Assembly (NCBI RefSeq): GCF_002835735.1
Contig: NZ_PISD01000054.1
Coordinates: forward strand, 20,669-84,668
Source: Cytobacillus horneckiae
Lineage (GTDB): Bacteria; Bacillota; Bacilli; Bacillales; Cytobacillaceae
Direction of reading: 5' to 3'
Length of the DNA stretch: 64,000 nt
Shown here: positions 1-8,745 of the stretch, piece by piece
Layout: each line of letters opens with the position of its first letter
Numbering within the stretch: position 1 is the first letter of the stretch
Program-made: the position numbers and the translations under genes
Notes under the pieces: model-generated
What the model saw: the letters and a program-made list of their open reading frames with translations, nothing else
The model's database searches: none
Told to the model about the DNA's origin: nothing

Positions 1-195
1 CCTATGGGAAAACCTAAATAATTGTACAAATTCTTATCGATTTCTAATCTTTCTATCATTGTTTCTACATAGATTTCTAATTTTCAAAAACTAATATAGG
101 GGATAAGAAGTAAAGCGGATGCGCCTTGCTCCTTCGATAATCGCTGGAGCAGTCATTTTCTTGACTTAAAAAGAACTATATTAGGAGGAAGCGAA
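1..195. other. Leader and upstream region of the glycerate kinase operon
   Basis: No gene is visible here. A possible stem TGCTCC/GGAGCA (127-151) is followed by a short T-rich stretch and could end a transcript from outside the window or lie in the leader. The ribosome binding site AGGAGG at 183-188 serves the next gene. I could not pick a convincing promoter. Confidence 0.4.
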
Positions 196-1374
196 ATGAA
201 AATTATTATTATCCCATCTGGTTTTAAGGAATGTTTAGAAGCTGAGGAAGTGGCAAGTGCAATGGATAAAGGAATCAGAAGGTTTGATCCCACCGTGAAT
301 ACAATCGTCATCCCAATGGTTGATGGGGGAGAAGGTTTTGTGAAAACAATTATAAGAATCAAGAAAGGAAATTTGATATTTATTGAAGCCACTGGACCTG
401 TAGGTGAAAAAGTGGAAACCTATTTTGGAATGTATGTAGAAAATGGCGTAAAGACGGCAGTGATTGAAATGGCCGCTATTGCTGGCTTAAAAATGGTTCC
501 GCATAATCAACGCAATCCTTTAAAGACAACCACATTTGGAGTCGGTGAATTAATCCAGGCTGCATTAGATTCAGGTGCGGATCATATTTTGATTGGCTGT
601 GGAGATTCCGGTACTTCAGATGGCGGTGCGGGTATGGCACAAGCGCTCGGCGTCCGATTTTTAAATCAAGAACAACAAGTAATTGATATAAACGGAGGAG
701 GGGACTTGCATCACATTGCCCATATGGATCTATCTAATGTGGATGCTAGGCTTTCTCAAGTGCAAATTAATGTAGCATGCAACTGGCATAATATACTTTG
801 TGGAACAAATGGGGTGGCACATGTTTTTGCACCTCAAAAAGGAGCCACGCCAATTGAAGTAGAGCTATTAGCTAATGGTTTAGAGCACTATGCAAACATA
901 ATAAAGAAGGTTACAGGCATTGATGTGAAAACGCTGCCAGGCAGCGGAGCATCTGGAGGATTGGGAGCAGGATTAATTGCCTTTACAGGTGCTCAATTAT
1001 TTCCGCGCTATGAAATCATTATGAAATATATTCAAATTGAACAACATCTTCAAGGTGCAGATCTTGTTTTAACAGCTGAAGGCTGTTTAGATAGACAAAC
1101 GCCTAATGGAAAGATTCCTGCGGAAGTGGCTAGACTTGCAAAACAGTTAGGCATCCCTGTTATTGCCATTACCGGCACGATTGGGAAAGATGCATGGGTG
1201 AATTATACAAGTGGAATTGATGCTTATATGAGTATCATACAGAAGCCTACATCATTAGAAAAGGCGATGGAAGATGCAGCTCATTTGATTGCTGATAGTG
1301 CAGAAGCAGCTGTACGCCAGATCCAGGTTGGATATAGAATTGCGGAACGAAAATATAGAAAAGGAATCATATGA
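196..1374 (+). CDS. glxK: Glycerate kinase (GarK/GlxK family)
   Basis: Phosphorylates D-glycerate with ATP, feeding glyoxylate or glycerate carbon into lower glycolysis; cytoplasmic. The 392-residue length fits the family. Glycine-rich family motifs are visible: MVDGGEGF at residues 41-48, a GDSGTSDGGAG segment near 138, and GSGASGGLGAG near 250. The ATG is 7 nt after AGGAGG. The last four bases overlap the start of the next gene, a DASS-type symporter, so the two are co-transcribed and probably form an uptake-and-use unit for glycerate or a related organic acid (inference). No CdaR-type regulator gene lies next to it inside the window. Confidence 0.92.
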   Translation: MKIIIIPSGFKECLEAEEVASAMDKGIRRFDPTVNTIVIPMVDGGEGFVKTIIRIKKGNLIFIEATGPVGEKVETYFGMYVENGVKTAVIEMAAIAGLKMVPHNQRNPLKTTTFGVGELIQAALDSGADHILIGCGDSGTSDGGAGMAQALGVRFLNQEQQVIDINGGGDLHHIAHMDLSNVDARLSQVQINVACNWHNILCGTNGVAHVFAPQKGATPIEVELLANGLEHYANIIKKVTGIDVKTLPGSGASGGLGAGLIAFTGAQLFPRYEIIMKYIQIEQHLQGADLVLTAEGCLDRQTPNGKIPAEVARLAKQLGIPVIAITGTIGKDAWVNYTSGIDAYMSIIQKPTSLEKAMEDAAHLIADSAEAAVRQIQVGYRIAERKYRKGII

Positions 1375-2828
1375 AGTTTAATCGTTTGCTAGAGAAGCAA
1401 AATCGCTTTATTCCATCCACCCAGGCATTTTTGGAAAAGCTGTCAAATAGTAACCGAATAATCATGATTCTTCTTTCCTTTATTTGTTCATTTATTATTC
1501 TCACAGATGAATTAGAATATGATGCAAAGGTTTCTATCATTGTTTTTATCATTACTTTAGCATTATGGGTAGGTACGAAACTGCCTGCAGCTTATGTTGC
1601 TCTCGGTGCCTTATCAGTGATTATCTTATTAAAAGGCGCGGATACAGAATTATTATATGAATCTTTTTCTTCCGAAATCATATGGCTTATGATTGGCGCC
1701 TTTGTTATTGGAGAAGCGTTTAGTTCATCAGGCTTGTCTACTAGAATGACGCGTGCAATCGTTACTCGGGCAAAAACCTCTAATCAAATTTTATTCTATC
1801 TGATGATATCCTTGTTTCCACTTTCGATTTTTATCCCATCCACTTCTGGCAGAGCCGCCCTTATGCTGCCGATTGTTAGGGAGATTTCTAATCTGCTAAA
1901 AACAAAGAAACAAAAAGAAGTCATCGCCTTATTTGTTCCAGTCATTATATTAATGACTACCTCATCAACTTTATTAGGAGCAGGATCACATTTAATTGGA
2001 GTGGAAATCTTGCAGAAGAATACAGGAGAGAGTATTTCTTATATTAATTGGTTAGTATGGGGACTGCCTTTTTCAATAATGATTAGCTTGGTCACCTATT
2101 TTGTCTTTAAATCTTATTTTTCAAACGAGTTAACTTCTCAGCCGCTTGATGCGCAAAAGGATACAACCCTATGTAAAGCAAAGCCAGTTTCCAAAAAAGA
2201 AAAGCAAACGCTCGTTTATTTAGGCATTCTTATTTTGCTATGGCTGACAGAAGCGATTCATGGCTATGAAATAGGTTTTATAACGATCTGCGGCGCATTG
2301 GTTTTTATGCTGCCAAAGTTTGGTGTGATTACCTGGAAAAAAGGTCTGCAAGCTGTATCGTGGAATTTAGTTTTGTTTGTGGCGGCAGCAACGGCTTTAG
2401 GAATAAATCTTGTTGAAACGGGTGCTGTCAAATGGATTGAGGAGGGCATATTTAAGCTGTTAGGAGCTTTTCCTCATATTCCACAATGGGCAATACTGAG
2501 TCTCATTATCTTAATATCCATTACTAGCCATATATATATCACTTCACATACGACAAGAGCTGTCGTGCTGGTCCCTGGTATTCTGATGCTAAGTGCGACT
2601 CTAGAATTAGAAGCTTCCGCAGTACTGTTTTTAAGCTTAGTAGGGATGAATTATTGTTTAACTTTCCCGATAAGCTCGAAGGCACTATTAATCTATTACG
2701 AGGATGATTCCTTGCGCTATCGAGCGAATGTTTTGATGAAGATAAACATGATATTAATGCCACTTTATTTTATCATGATGATTTTATTTTACTTTACTTA
2801 TTGGAGCTGGACTGGGTTATCTATATAG
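1371..2828 (+). CDS. DASS-family sodium:anion symporter
   Basis: Membrane protein of 485 residues with about a dozen hydrophobic segments, of the divalent anion:sodium symporter (SLC13-like) family. Family-like substrate-loop segments are visible: PSTSGRAALMLP near 150 and ITSHTTRAVVLVP near 385. It overlaps the glycerate kinase gene by the ATGA junction, so translation is coupled. The context suggests the substrate is glycerate or a related carboxylate such as tartronate or malate; this is inference, because DASS proteins also carry sulfate and dicarboxylates. A hairpin with a short T run follows. Confidence 0.85.
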   Translation: MKFNRLLEKQNRFIPSTQAFLEKLSNSNRIIMILLSFICSFIILTDELEYDAKVSIIVFIITLALWVGTKLPAAYVALGALSVIILLKGADTELLYESFSSEIIWLMIGAFVIGEAFSSSGLSTRMTRAIVTRAKTSNQILFYLMISLFPLSIFIPSTSGRAALMLPIVREISNLLKTKKQKEVIALFVPVIILMTTSSTLLGAGSHLIGVEILQKNTGESISYINWLVWGLPFSIMISLVTYFVFKSYFSNELTSQPLDAQKDTTLCKAKPVSKKEKQTLVYLGILILLWLTEAIHGYEIGFITICGALVFMLPKFGVITWKKGLQAVSWNLVLFVAAATALGINLVETGAVKWIEEGIFKLLGAFPHIPQWAILSLIILISITSHIYITSHTTRAVVLVPGILMLSATLELEASAVLFLSLVGMNYCLTFPISSKALLIYYEDDSLRYRANVLMKINMILMPLYFIMMILFYFTYWSWTGLSI

Positions 2829-2839
2829 GATAAGCAAAA

Positions 2840-2876
2840 GGAGCTGAGAAAGATGGCTGTTACAGCTCCTTTTGTA
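2840..2876 (+). terminator. Terminator of the glycerate kinase-symporter operon
   Basis: Stem GGAGCTG/CAGCTCC followed by TTTTGT, just after the symporter stop codon. It also lies downstream of the convergent VOC gene. Confidence 0.65.
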
Positions 2877-2892
2877 TACTATACTAGATCGC

Positions 2893-3237
2893 TTATGATA
2901 GAACTTCGACTGTAAATCCACCAGGTGCTTGAACATAAAATGTATATCCATGTTCTTGACGAGGCGGTTCAACATCATAACCGTCATTTTTCAACCGTTC
3001 ATTAATTTCATCCACTTCTTCTTTACTTTCTTGATGAAAACCAATATGAAATGTTTTCGGATACTGAACATTTTTGCCCTTCATCAATGTCAGTACAAAT
3101 CCATCATCATCAAACATTGCGGCGAATCCATTTCCGCGGCTACCCACGCATTTTAGATTGAAATAAGTTTCTAAGAAATCCCTTGAACCAGCCACATCTG
3201 TCACAGTTAAATTTAAATGATTAAGTTTCATTTGCAT
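2893..3237 (-). CDS. VOC (glyoxalase/bleomycin-resistance fold) protein
   Basis: Small 114-residue single-domain vicinal oxygen chelate protein. The beta-alpha-beta start (HLNLTVTDVAGSRDFLE) and the end FYVQAPGGFTVEVLS are typical of glyoxalase-like proteins. A likely metal-ligand His is in the first strand (NHLNLTV), with a Glu in the last strand (TVEVLS). The substrate cannot be told. AAGGAGAG precedes the start; the ATG at 3237 and another two codons later (3231) are both possible. It is monocistronic and convergent with the symporter operon. Not related in position to the larger VOC proteins at 43.8 and 45.3 kb. Confidence 0.85.
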   Translation of the reverse strand: MQMKLNHLNLTVTDVAGSRDFLETYFNLKCVGSRGNGFAAMFDDDGFVLTLMKGKNVQYPKTFHIGFHQESKEEVDEINERLKNDGYDVEPPRQEHGYTFYVQAPGGFTVEVLS

Positions 3238-3301
3238 AACTCTCCTTAATATTTTCCAATTATAGGACTTATTTTACTTTAAGATATTTTGCTTGCACAA
3301 T

Positions 3302-3328
3302 AAAAAGAAGCATGCCAAGCATGCTTCT
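3302..3328 (-). terminator. Terminator for the LCP gene, separated from it by a repeat
   Basis: Read on the minus strand, AGAAGCATGC pairs with GCATGCTTCT and is followed by TTTTTATT. It is the natural end of the LCP transcript, but repeat copy A lies between it and the gene. Confidence 0.75.
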
Positions 3329-3330
3329 CA

Positions 3331-3509
3331 GATTGTAGAGCAACTTCATTTAAAAATGAAAGGATTCGGAATCTCCGAGGCATTTCACTCGCTTTCCGCG
3401 GGGCGTGCGTCGATCCGCTTCGGCGCCACGCATGGTCTCGACAGTCTCGCTACCCTCGCATGATTCGAGCGGGCACCTCTCCAAATCCAACTAATATTTC
3501 TTATTTTTC
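3331..3509. repeat. Mosaic intergenic repeat, copy A
   Basis: About 180 bp, more GC-rich than its surroundings. It carries the blocks TCCGAGGCATTTCACTCGC, TTTCCGCGGGG, CCGCTTCGGC, GTCTCGACAGTCTCGC and CTCTCCAAATCCAACTA. The same blocks in the same order recur at 38.5, 55.7 (inverted) and 58.5 kb. It lies between the LCP gene and its terminator hairpin. No open reading frame fits it. Confidence 0.8.
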
Positions 3510-3512
3510 ATA

Positions 3513-4583
3513 TCAATAATCGGTATTTGGCTCAACATCTTCGCCTTGGGCTTCATCTTGGTAGGTTTCATTTTGCCCAAGGTTGGTTGTGCCGATATCT
3601 AAGTGTTTTTTTAGCTGATTGCTTATTTCCTGCAGGCTCAGTTCATCAAGCTGATAATAATAAACTTGATTTCCATTGGAGTTTGGCAAATATAGGTCCT
3701 GGCCGTCAATATTCAATGTTTCAATATTTAGCGACATGCCTGAAGTTGCGTAGGAAAGTAATGACTTCATTTGGTCGAAAGAAAGGTCAGTTTCCATATT
3801 GTTTCCTACAGCTTCGATAACGTCTCCATATTTTCCGATTGAATCAAATGAAGCGGCTTTTTTCACGATCGATTTCACGATTTCTTGCTGTCTTTGTCCG
3901 CGGAAAACATCGCTGTCCATTTTACGTGTGCGTGCTAACGCCAGCGCTTCTTCGCCATTTAATGTTTGGTAGCCAGCTTCTAGATTAATGGCATTTGGAA
4001 CATCATTTGAATCTTGCTCTGAAAAAGCATATGGCACTTCAATATCAATACCGTCAAGGGCATCAATAATTTCAATAAATGCATCAAAGTTCACTTTTAA
4101 GTAGAAATCAATTGGAAGATCGAGCAATTCTTCAACTGTTTCAATCGTAGTAATTGGACCTCCGTTTGCGTGTGCGTGAGTAATTTTGTCCTGATAGCCA
4201 AGCTTAGGTATATGAACATAGGAATCTCTTGGAATGCTCAGTAACTTAATAGATTTTTCATCTTTATTAAAGGTTGCTAACATCAGTGCATCCGATCTTG
4301 ATGATGTGCTAAAGCCTCTTTTGCTGCTATCATCGACACCGATGATGAGAAGTGAAAAATTATCCATCTCTGGCTGAACAGCCACTGGTCTTTTTGATTC
4401 CCTGTCCAGTGGATTATAGGTGCTATTCATAACCGATTCAGCTTTATTGTATAAATGTGCTCCATAGGCTGCTGCGCTTAATGCGAGGACCATAATTGGG
4501 AGGAATATAAACGTGAATATGCGTCTTCTTCTTTTAGACTTGCGTTGCTTATGCTTTTTTACGGTACGTCCATCATAAGACAT
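3513..4583 (-). CDS. LytR-CpsA-Psr (LCP) family wall-polymer ligase, TagU/TagV-like
   Basis: Membrane-anchored LCP protein of 356 residues. A short basic cytoplasmic tail (KKHKQRKSKRRRR) is followed by one membrane segment at about 23-45, then an extracellular LCP domain at about 80-240 with the conserved LLIIGVDDS, SRSDALMLATF, SIPRDSYVHIP and ALALARTRKMDSD blocks. LCP enzymes move undecaprenyl-linked teichoic acid or similar polymers onto peptidoglycan. The position beside yvyE-degS matches B. subtilis yvhJ (tagV), but paralogues are too alike to choose a symbol. The ATG follows AAAGGAGAAATC. The C-terminal 30 residues are acidic and low in complexity. Confidence 0.9.
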   Translation of the reverse strand: MSYDGRTVKKHKQRKSKRRRRIFTFIFLPIMVLALSAAAYGAHLYNKAESVMNSTYNPLDRESKRPVAVQPEMDNFSLLIIGVDDSSKRGFSTSSRSDALMLATFNKDEKSIKLLSIPRDSYVHIPKLGYQDKITHAHANGGPITTIETVEELLDLPIDFYLKVNFDAFIEIIDALDGIDIEVPYAFSEQDSNDVPNAINLEAGYQTLNGEEALALARTRKMDSDVFRGQRQQEIVKSIVKKAASFDSIGKYGDVIEAVGNNMETDLSFDQMKSLLSYATSGMSLNIETLNIDGQDLYLPNSNGNQVYYYQLDELSLQEISNQLKKHLDIGTTNLGQNETYQDEAQGEDVEPNTDY

Positions 4584-4674
4584 CTGATTTCTCCTTTAAT
4601 ATTAGTGAATAGAAAGCTCGTTTACATAATTAATATTTATTTTACAATTAATTAATGAATTCGTAAATTGTAAA

Positions 4675-5310
4675 CTATTTTATTGTCGTTTCTTGGTAAA
4701 GTATGTCGCCTTCGCTAATCGTGGCTTGTCCATTGGTCAGCTCAGTCATCCACTCTTTAAAAACTTCAGTTTCATTTTCTTTCGCAAAGGTTTCGATTTC
4801 GACAAGATCTGAGTAGTGGATTTCTTTAATTGGATAGATGGACGAACGCAATTCATTTTCCAGTTTCCCAAGGAAAGTGTAGTCAACTTTTGTATGCATG
4901 ACCCGCATGAGCTGTCTTTCTACGATTCCTGTCGCCTGGAGCCCTTCGGATGTAGCTTTTCCGTAAGCGCGAATGAGGCCACCAGCACCTAATTTAATTC
5001 CGCCGAAATATCTTGTAACAACGACAACAGTGTCTTTCAATTTTTTCTTTTTTAGCACTTCAAGAATAGGGACACCTGCTGTTCCGCTAGGTTCACCGTC
5101 GTCATTAGCTTTCTGGATAAGATCATTTTCACCAATAAGATAGGCGGAGCAATTATGAGTCGCATCCCAGTTTTGTTTTTTGATTTTTTGAATGAAGCTC
5201 TGAGCTTCCTCTTCTGTTTCTGCTCTGGAGACATAAGCGATGAATCTTGATTTTTGGATGTTAATCTCGTGTTCTCCGTATGCTTTTACTGTATAGTATT
5301 GGGGCAGCAA
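4675..5310 (-). CDS. yvyE: YvyE/YigZ (IMPACT-family UPF0029) protein
   Basis: A 211-residue member of the YigZ/IMPACT family, whose N-terminal domain has a ribosomal-protein-S5-like fold and whose C-terminal domain resembles EF-G domain V; the cellular role is not settled. Conserved blocks are visible: KSRFIAYVSRAETEEEAQ, DDGEPSGTAGVPIL and TRYFGGIKLGAGGLIRAYG. I start it at the TTG at 5310 (LLPQYYTVKAYGEHEI), 8 nt after GGAAGGAG; a longer reading to 5424 has no family similarity. It lies beside degS, as in B. subtilis, transcribed in the opposite direction. Confidence 0.88.
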   Translation of the reverse strand: MLPQYYTVKAYGEHEINIQKSRFIAYVSRAETEEEAQSFIQKIKKQNWDATHNCSAYLIGENDLIQKANDDGEPSGTAGVPILEVLKKKKLKDTVVVVTRYFGGIKLGAGGLIRAYGKATSEGLQATGIVERQLMRVMHTKVDYTFLGKLENELRSSIYPIKEIHYSDLVEIETFAKENETEVFKEWMTELTNGQATISEGDILYQETTIK

Positions 5311-5655
5311 ACATACCGCTCCTTCCCTCGCGTTTATTCTTCTTTCATTATAATTCGACATGAATTGTAACAACAGAATTATTAATAGATTGTAAACAAA
5401 CTTTAATATTGTCGAATAACACACATGTTATAATGTATAAATACTCAAGCAGAATGTAAAATCCACTATTAGAATAAGTTTTTTTTGACATAAAATTAGG
5501 ATATAAGACATAGGGGAAGATTTCAAGACTAAGACTATTTATCGAATTTTAATGTAATTGGTATATTTTTCTCCTTTGGAACATAGTATAACCGCTCTTT
5601 TCAAGGTAAAATAAGGAATAGCAGCTAAAGGGGATTTTCCCTTGGAGGAATGCGA
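5311..5655. promoter_or_regulatory. Divergent yvyE/degS control region
   Basis: AT-rich spacer between divergent genes. For degS a possible sigma-A promoter is TTGACA at 5485-5490 and GACATA at 5507-5512 (16-bp spacer), with a poor -10 match. GGAGG at 5644-5648 is the degS ribosome binding site. Nothing else recognisable. Confidence 0.4.
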
Positions 5656-6798
5656 ATGAGTATAAAAAAGTTTGATACAAAATCGCTTGATTTAATTTTA
5701 GAGAAAATGATTGAGACAGTAGGAACGAGCAAGGATGAAATCTTTCGTATTGGCGAACAATGCCGCAAAGACTATGAGACATTGACGGAAGAGCTAAAAG
5801 ACGTCAAGCATATGGTCATTAAAGTGATTGATGAAGGCGATCGTCTTGAAGGTCAAACACGATTTGCCAGAAAGCGTCTTTCTGAAGTCAGCATGCATTT
5901 TAAGGATTATACGGAAGCCCAGGTTCGCGATGCGTATGAAAAGGCACACCAGCTCCAAATGGATTTATCCATGAACCGCCAATTGGAAAAGCAGCTGAGA
6001 GATCGCCGTGATGATATTGAAAGACGGCTTGTCGGCGTTAGCGATACAATTGAACGAGCTGAGCACCTAATTTCGCAAATTACTGTCGTCATGAATTATT
6101 TAATGAGCGACATTAAGCAGATGGGCGAAATGCTTGAAGATGCGAAAATGAAGCAGGAGTTTGGGTTGAAAATTATTGAGGCGCAAGAGGAAGAACGCAA
6201 ACGGCTTTCCAGAGAAATTCATGATGGTCCTGCACAAATGATGGCCAATGTAATGATGCGCTCCGATTTAATTGAACGTGTATATAAAGAGCGCGGTACA
6301 GACGAAGCGATGATAGAAATCAGGAATTTGAAAAAGATGGTGAGAAGTGCGCTTTATGAAGTGCGCCGCATCATTTATGATTTGCGTCCGATGGCTCTTG
6401 ATGATTTAGGCTTAGTTCCAACCTTAAAGAAATATTTGCAAACAACAGAAGAATACCACAAACAGACGAAGATTTCTTTTATGAATATAGGCAAGGAAAT
6501 AAGGCTTCCTAGCCAATATGAAGTGGCTCTGTTCCGTCTCATACAAGAAGCAGTACAAAATGCAATCAAGCACGCAGAGTCGAATGAAATCGCAGTTAAA
6601 TTAGAAATAAACAAGATGAGGGTGGCTGTTGTCATTAAAGATGACGGCAAAGGCTTCGATATTAATGAAAAGAAAGCCCAATCCTTTGGTATTATTGGGA
6701 TGAGAGAAAGAGTGGAACTTCTTGAAGGACAGCTTTCCATCGATTCACATATTGGAAAGGGCACAATTGTAATCATTCAAATTCCATTGAATTTATAA
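5656..6798 (+). CDS. degS: DegS sensor histidine kinase
   Basis: Cytoplasmic histidine kinase of the NarL/HisKA_3 type that phosphorylates DegU, controlling exoenzymes, motility, competence and biofilm. It has 380 residues and no membrane segment. A long coiled-coil sensor region spans about 1-170, the HisKA_3 motif LSREIHDGPAQMM places the phospho-acceptor His at 189 as in B. subtilis, and the ATPase part carries NAIKHAES (N box) and DDGKGF (G box). The start is the ATG at 5656, 7 nt after GGAGG; an ATG two codons earlier is too close. degU follows 78 nt downstream. Confidence 0.97.
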   Translation: MSIKKFDTKSLDLILEKMIETVGTSKDEIFRIGEQCRKDYETLTEELKDVKHMVIKVIDEGDRLEGQTRFARKRLSEVSMHFKDYTEAQVRDAYEKAHQLQMDLSMNRQLEKQLRDRRDDIERRLVGVSDTIERAEHLISQITVVMNYLMSDIKQMGEMLEDAKMKQEFGLKIIEAQEEERKRLSREIHDGPAQMMANVMMRSDLIERVYKERGTDEAMIEIRNLKKMVRSALYEVRRIIYDLRPMALDDLGLVPTLKKYLQTTEEYHKQTKISFMNIGKEIRLPSQYEVALFRLIQEAVQNAIKHAESNEIAVKLEINKMRVAVVIKDDGKGFDINEKKAQSFGIIGMRERVELLEGQLSIDSHIGKGTIVIIQIPLNL

Positions 6799-6876
6799 TG
6801 TTAAGATGCCGATAAAAAGCTGATCCAACATCATGATACAGAGAGAATTTTTATAGAGATTTGGGAGGCGAAGGAC

Positions 6877-7560
6877 TTGAATACAAAGATAGTGATTATT
6901 GACGACCACCAGCTATTTAGAGAAGGGGTTAAACGTATTTTAGATTTTGAAAAGACATTCGATGTTGTTGCAGAAGGTGATGATGGCAGCGAAGCAATCG
7001 GAATCGTTGAAGAATATCAACCAGACGTCATTATTATGGACATCAATATGCCGAATACAAATGGTGTAGAAGCCACTCGTCAGCTTGTTGAGAAATACCC
7101 AGATTCAAAGGTTATCATTCTATCTATTCACGATGATGAAAACTACGTGACACATGCTCTAAAAACAGGCGCGAGCGGTTATCTATTAAAAGAGATGGAT
7201 GCAGATGCTCTTGTTGAAGCCGTGAAAGTAGTTGCTGATGGCGGATCATATCTTCACCCTAAAGTGACACATAACCTAGTAAACGAATATCGCCGCTTAG
7301 CTTCTGAAGGAACTGGTACAACGGGTTCTTACGGCCAAGTAGAAATCCGCAGACCGCTTCATCTTCTGACGCGCCGCGAATGCGAAGTGCTCCAACTTCT
7401 TGCGGATGGCAAAAGCAACCGTGGTATCGGCGAAGCACTTTACATTAGCGAAAAAACAGTTAAGAACCATGTAAGCAATATCCTGCAAAAAATGAATGTA
7501 AACGACCGTACACAAGCCGTAGTCGTAGCCATCAAAAATGGCTGGGTTGAAGTGCGCTAA
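6877..7560 (+). CDS. degU: DegU response regulator
   Basis: NarL/LuxR-family response regulator of 227 residues, partner of DegS. The receiver domain (1-120) has the acidic pocket DD at 9-10 and phospho-acceptor Asp55 (IIMDINMP). The C-terminal helix-turn-helix covers about 160-227 ([31 protein letters not shown]). The start is TTG, set by GGGAGG at 6863-6868. In B. subtilis DegU acts on comK, flagellar and exoprotease genes, so its place just ahead of the comF-flagellar block is functionally coherent. A clear terminator follows. Confidence 0.97.
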   Translation: MNTKIVIIDDHQLFREGVKRILDFEKTFDVVAEGDDGSEAIGIVEEYQPDVIIMDINMPNTNGVEATRQLVEKYPDSKVIILSIHDDENYVTHALKTGASGYLLKEMDADALVEAVKVVADGGSYLHPKVTHNLVNEYRRLASEGTGTTGSYGQVEIRRPLHLLTRRECEVLQLLADGKSNRGIGEALYISEKTVKNHVSNILQKMNVNDRTQAVVVAIKNGWVEVR

Positions 7561-7590
7561 CCAAATAAAATGCATATATCATGCGAAACA

Positions 7591-7626
7591 AAAACACGCG
7601 AACCCAATCGCGTGTTTTCTGTTTTT
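7591..7626 (+). terminator. degSU terminator
   Basis: Stem AACACGCGA/TCGCGTGTT with a 6-nt loop, followed by TTCTGTTTTT. Confidence 0.9.
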
Positions 7627-7650
7627 CTCTGTCAGAAGGGGACGCTTGTT

Positions 7651-7680
7651 GGTGACAGGTACCTACACGTTTCGACATGA
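7651..7680. repeat. Short GGTG repeat, locus 1
   Basis: GGTGACAGGTACC, 7 nt, then TTCGACATGA. The core is inverted relative to the other copies, but the 7-nt spacing to TTCGACA is kept. Confidence 0.7.
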
Positions 7681-7756
7681 ACTTGAAAGTAACACCTTTT
7701 AGTGTTATGATGATTCGGGTTGAGTAATCAATTCAATTATTTGAGGAGGCTTTATG

Positions 7757-8182
7757 ATGAGTGAACAGAACGCTATTGCTGAGATTAGAAAGACGGTTAT
7801 ATTGAATGCTCCGATTGAAAAAGTATGGAAGGCTGTATCCACTTCAGAGGGCATCGCTGGTTGGTGGATGCCGAATACACTCGAACCGATTGTTGGCAAG
7901 GAATTTATTCTTCATGCCGGTCAATTTGGAGATTCACCTTGTAAAGTTATCGAAATTCAGCCGCTAAAACGTGTGCGCTTCGACTGGGGGAAAGACTGGC
8001 AGTTGACTTTCGAGTTAAAACAAATTGAAGAATCAAAGATTGAATTTACATTAATCCATTCTGGCTGGGATGAGTCCAAGAAAACAGAGTTTGGTCAACC
8101 GCATTCTAACATTCGCGAAATTATGGACGGCGGCTGGGAAGGCATCGTTAAAAATCAGCTAGTGAAATATGTAGAGGCATAA
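7757..8182 (+). CDS. SRPBCC-domain (AHSA1/START-like) protein
   Basis: About 141 residues of the activator-of-Hsp90-like SRPBCC family: a start NAPIEKVWKAVSTSEGIAGWW and an end GGWEGIVKNQLVKYVE. These are small hydrophobic-ligand-binding proteins, and in Bacillus they are often encoded next to an ArsR-type repressor, as here (stop and next start are 1 nt apart). Two ATGs (7754, 7757) follow GAGGAGG at 7743-7749; the second has the better spacing. The ligand is unknown. Confidence 0.85.
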   Translation: MSEQNAIAEIRKTVILNAPIEKVWKAVSTSEGIAGWWMPNTLEPIVGKEFILHAGQFGDSPCKVIEIQPLKRVRFDWGKDWQLTFELKQIEESKIEFTLIHSGWDESKKTEFGQPHSNIREIMDGGWEGIVKNQLVKYVEA

Positions 8183-8183
8183 G

Positions 8184-8513
8184 TTGGCTACTACAACAGC
8201 CAAGCATGATGTTTTCCAAGCTATCGCTGACCCTTCGCGCCGTAAAATGCTTATACTCCTTGCTGACGAGGAAATGCCAATCGCAGCGATAACAGAATGT
8301 TTCCCAATTACACGAACTGCAGTAAATAAACATTTGCAAATCTTATCTAATGCAGGCCTCGTAACAAGCCAAAGGGTAGGGAGAGAAACAAGGTACAAAC
8401 TCCACCCCGAGCCGCTAACGGAAATAAAAGGCTGGCTAAGCTTTTTCGAAGAATATTGGGACGATAAATTATCTGCATTAAAGAATTTTGTCGAAGAAGA
8501 AAATAACCAATAA
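8184..8513 (+). CDS. ArsR/SdpR-type winged-helix repressor
   Basis: A 109-residue ArsR-family regulator: the N-terminal winged helix (PSRRKMLILLADEEMPIAAI, then TRTAVNKHLQILSNAGLV) has no metal-binding cysteine motif, so it looks like the SdpR/autorepressor branch paired with SRPBCC proteins. The TTG start at 8184 is weakly supported by AGAGG at 8173-8177 and translation is probably coupled to the preceding gene. Likely it represses its own two-gene operon (inference). A short repeat follows. Confidence 0.85.
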   Translation: MATTTAKHDVFQAIADPSRRKMLILLADEEMPIAAITECFPITRTAVNKHLQILSNAGLVTSQRVGRETRYKLHPEPLTEIKGWLSFFEEYWDDKLSALKNFVEEENNQ

Positions 8514-8516
8514 TGG

Positions 8517-8560
8517 GTAGGTGACATGGTGTGGGTACCTGTCACCTACATAATTCGACA
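8517..8560. repeat. Short GGTG repeat, locus 2
   Basis: GGTACCTGTCACC (8534-8546), 7 nt, TTCGACA (8554-8560). An upstream GTAGGTGACA makes a 10-bp inverted pair with TGTCACCTAC, so the copy can fold. It sits immediately after the ArsR gene. Confidence 0.75.
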
Positions 8561-8745
8561 AAATGAAAATGATGTCCTCTCTCCAAAAGCATTTTCTACT
8601 ACTTGATAGGTTAAATCTGTGCTTGATTATTAGCTAGAAAGAAACTACTAGATTATCACCAAACTTAATGCATTTTTCCCCACTTTCATATAAAATGGTT
8701 ACAGAACATATAGTAGAGAAAAAAGGTGAAGGAGCAACTCTATTT

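Noticed and set aside
4675..5424. Longer reading of yvyE from 5424
   Set aside because: The extra 38 residues are not family-like and a TTG with a strong ribosome binding site exists at 5310.
8668..8745. N-terminal extension of DegV
   Set aside because: The extension contains the likely ribosome binding site and lacks homology; DegV proteins start at MKTAVVTDST-like sequence.
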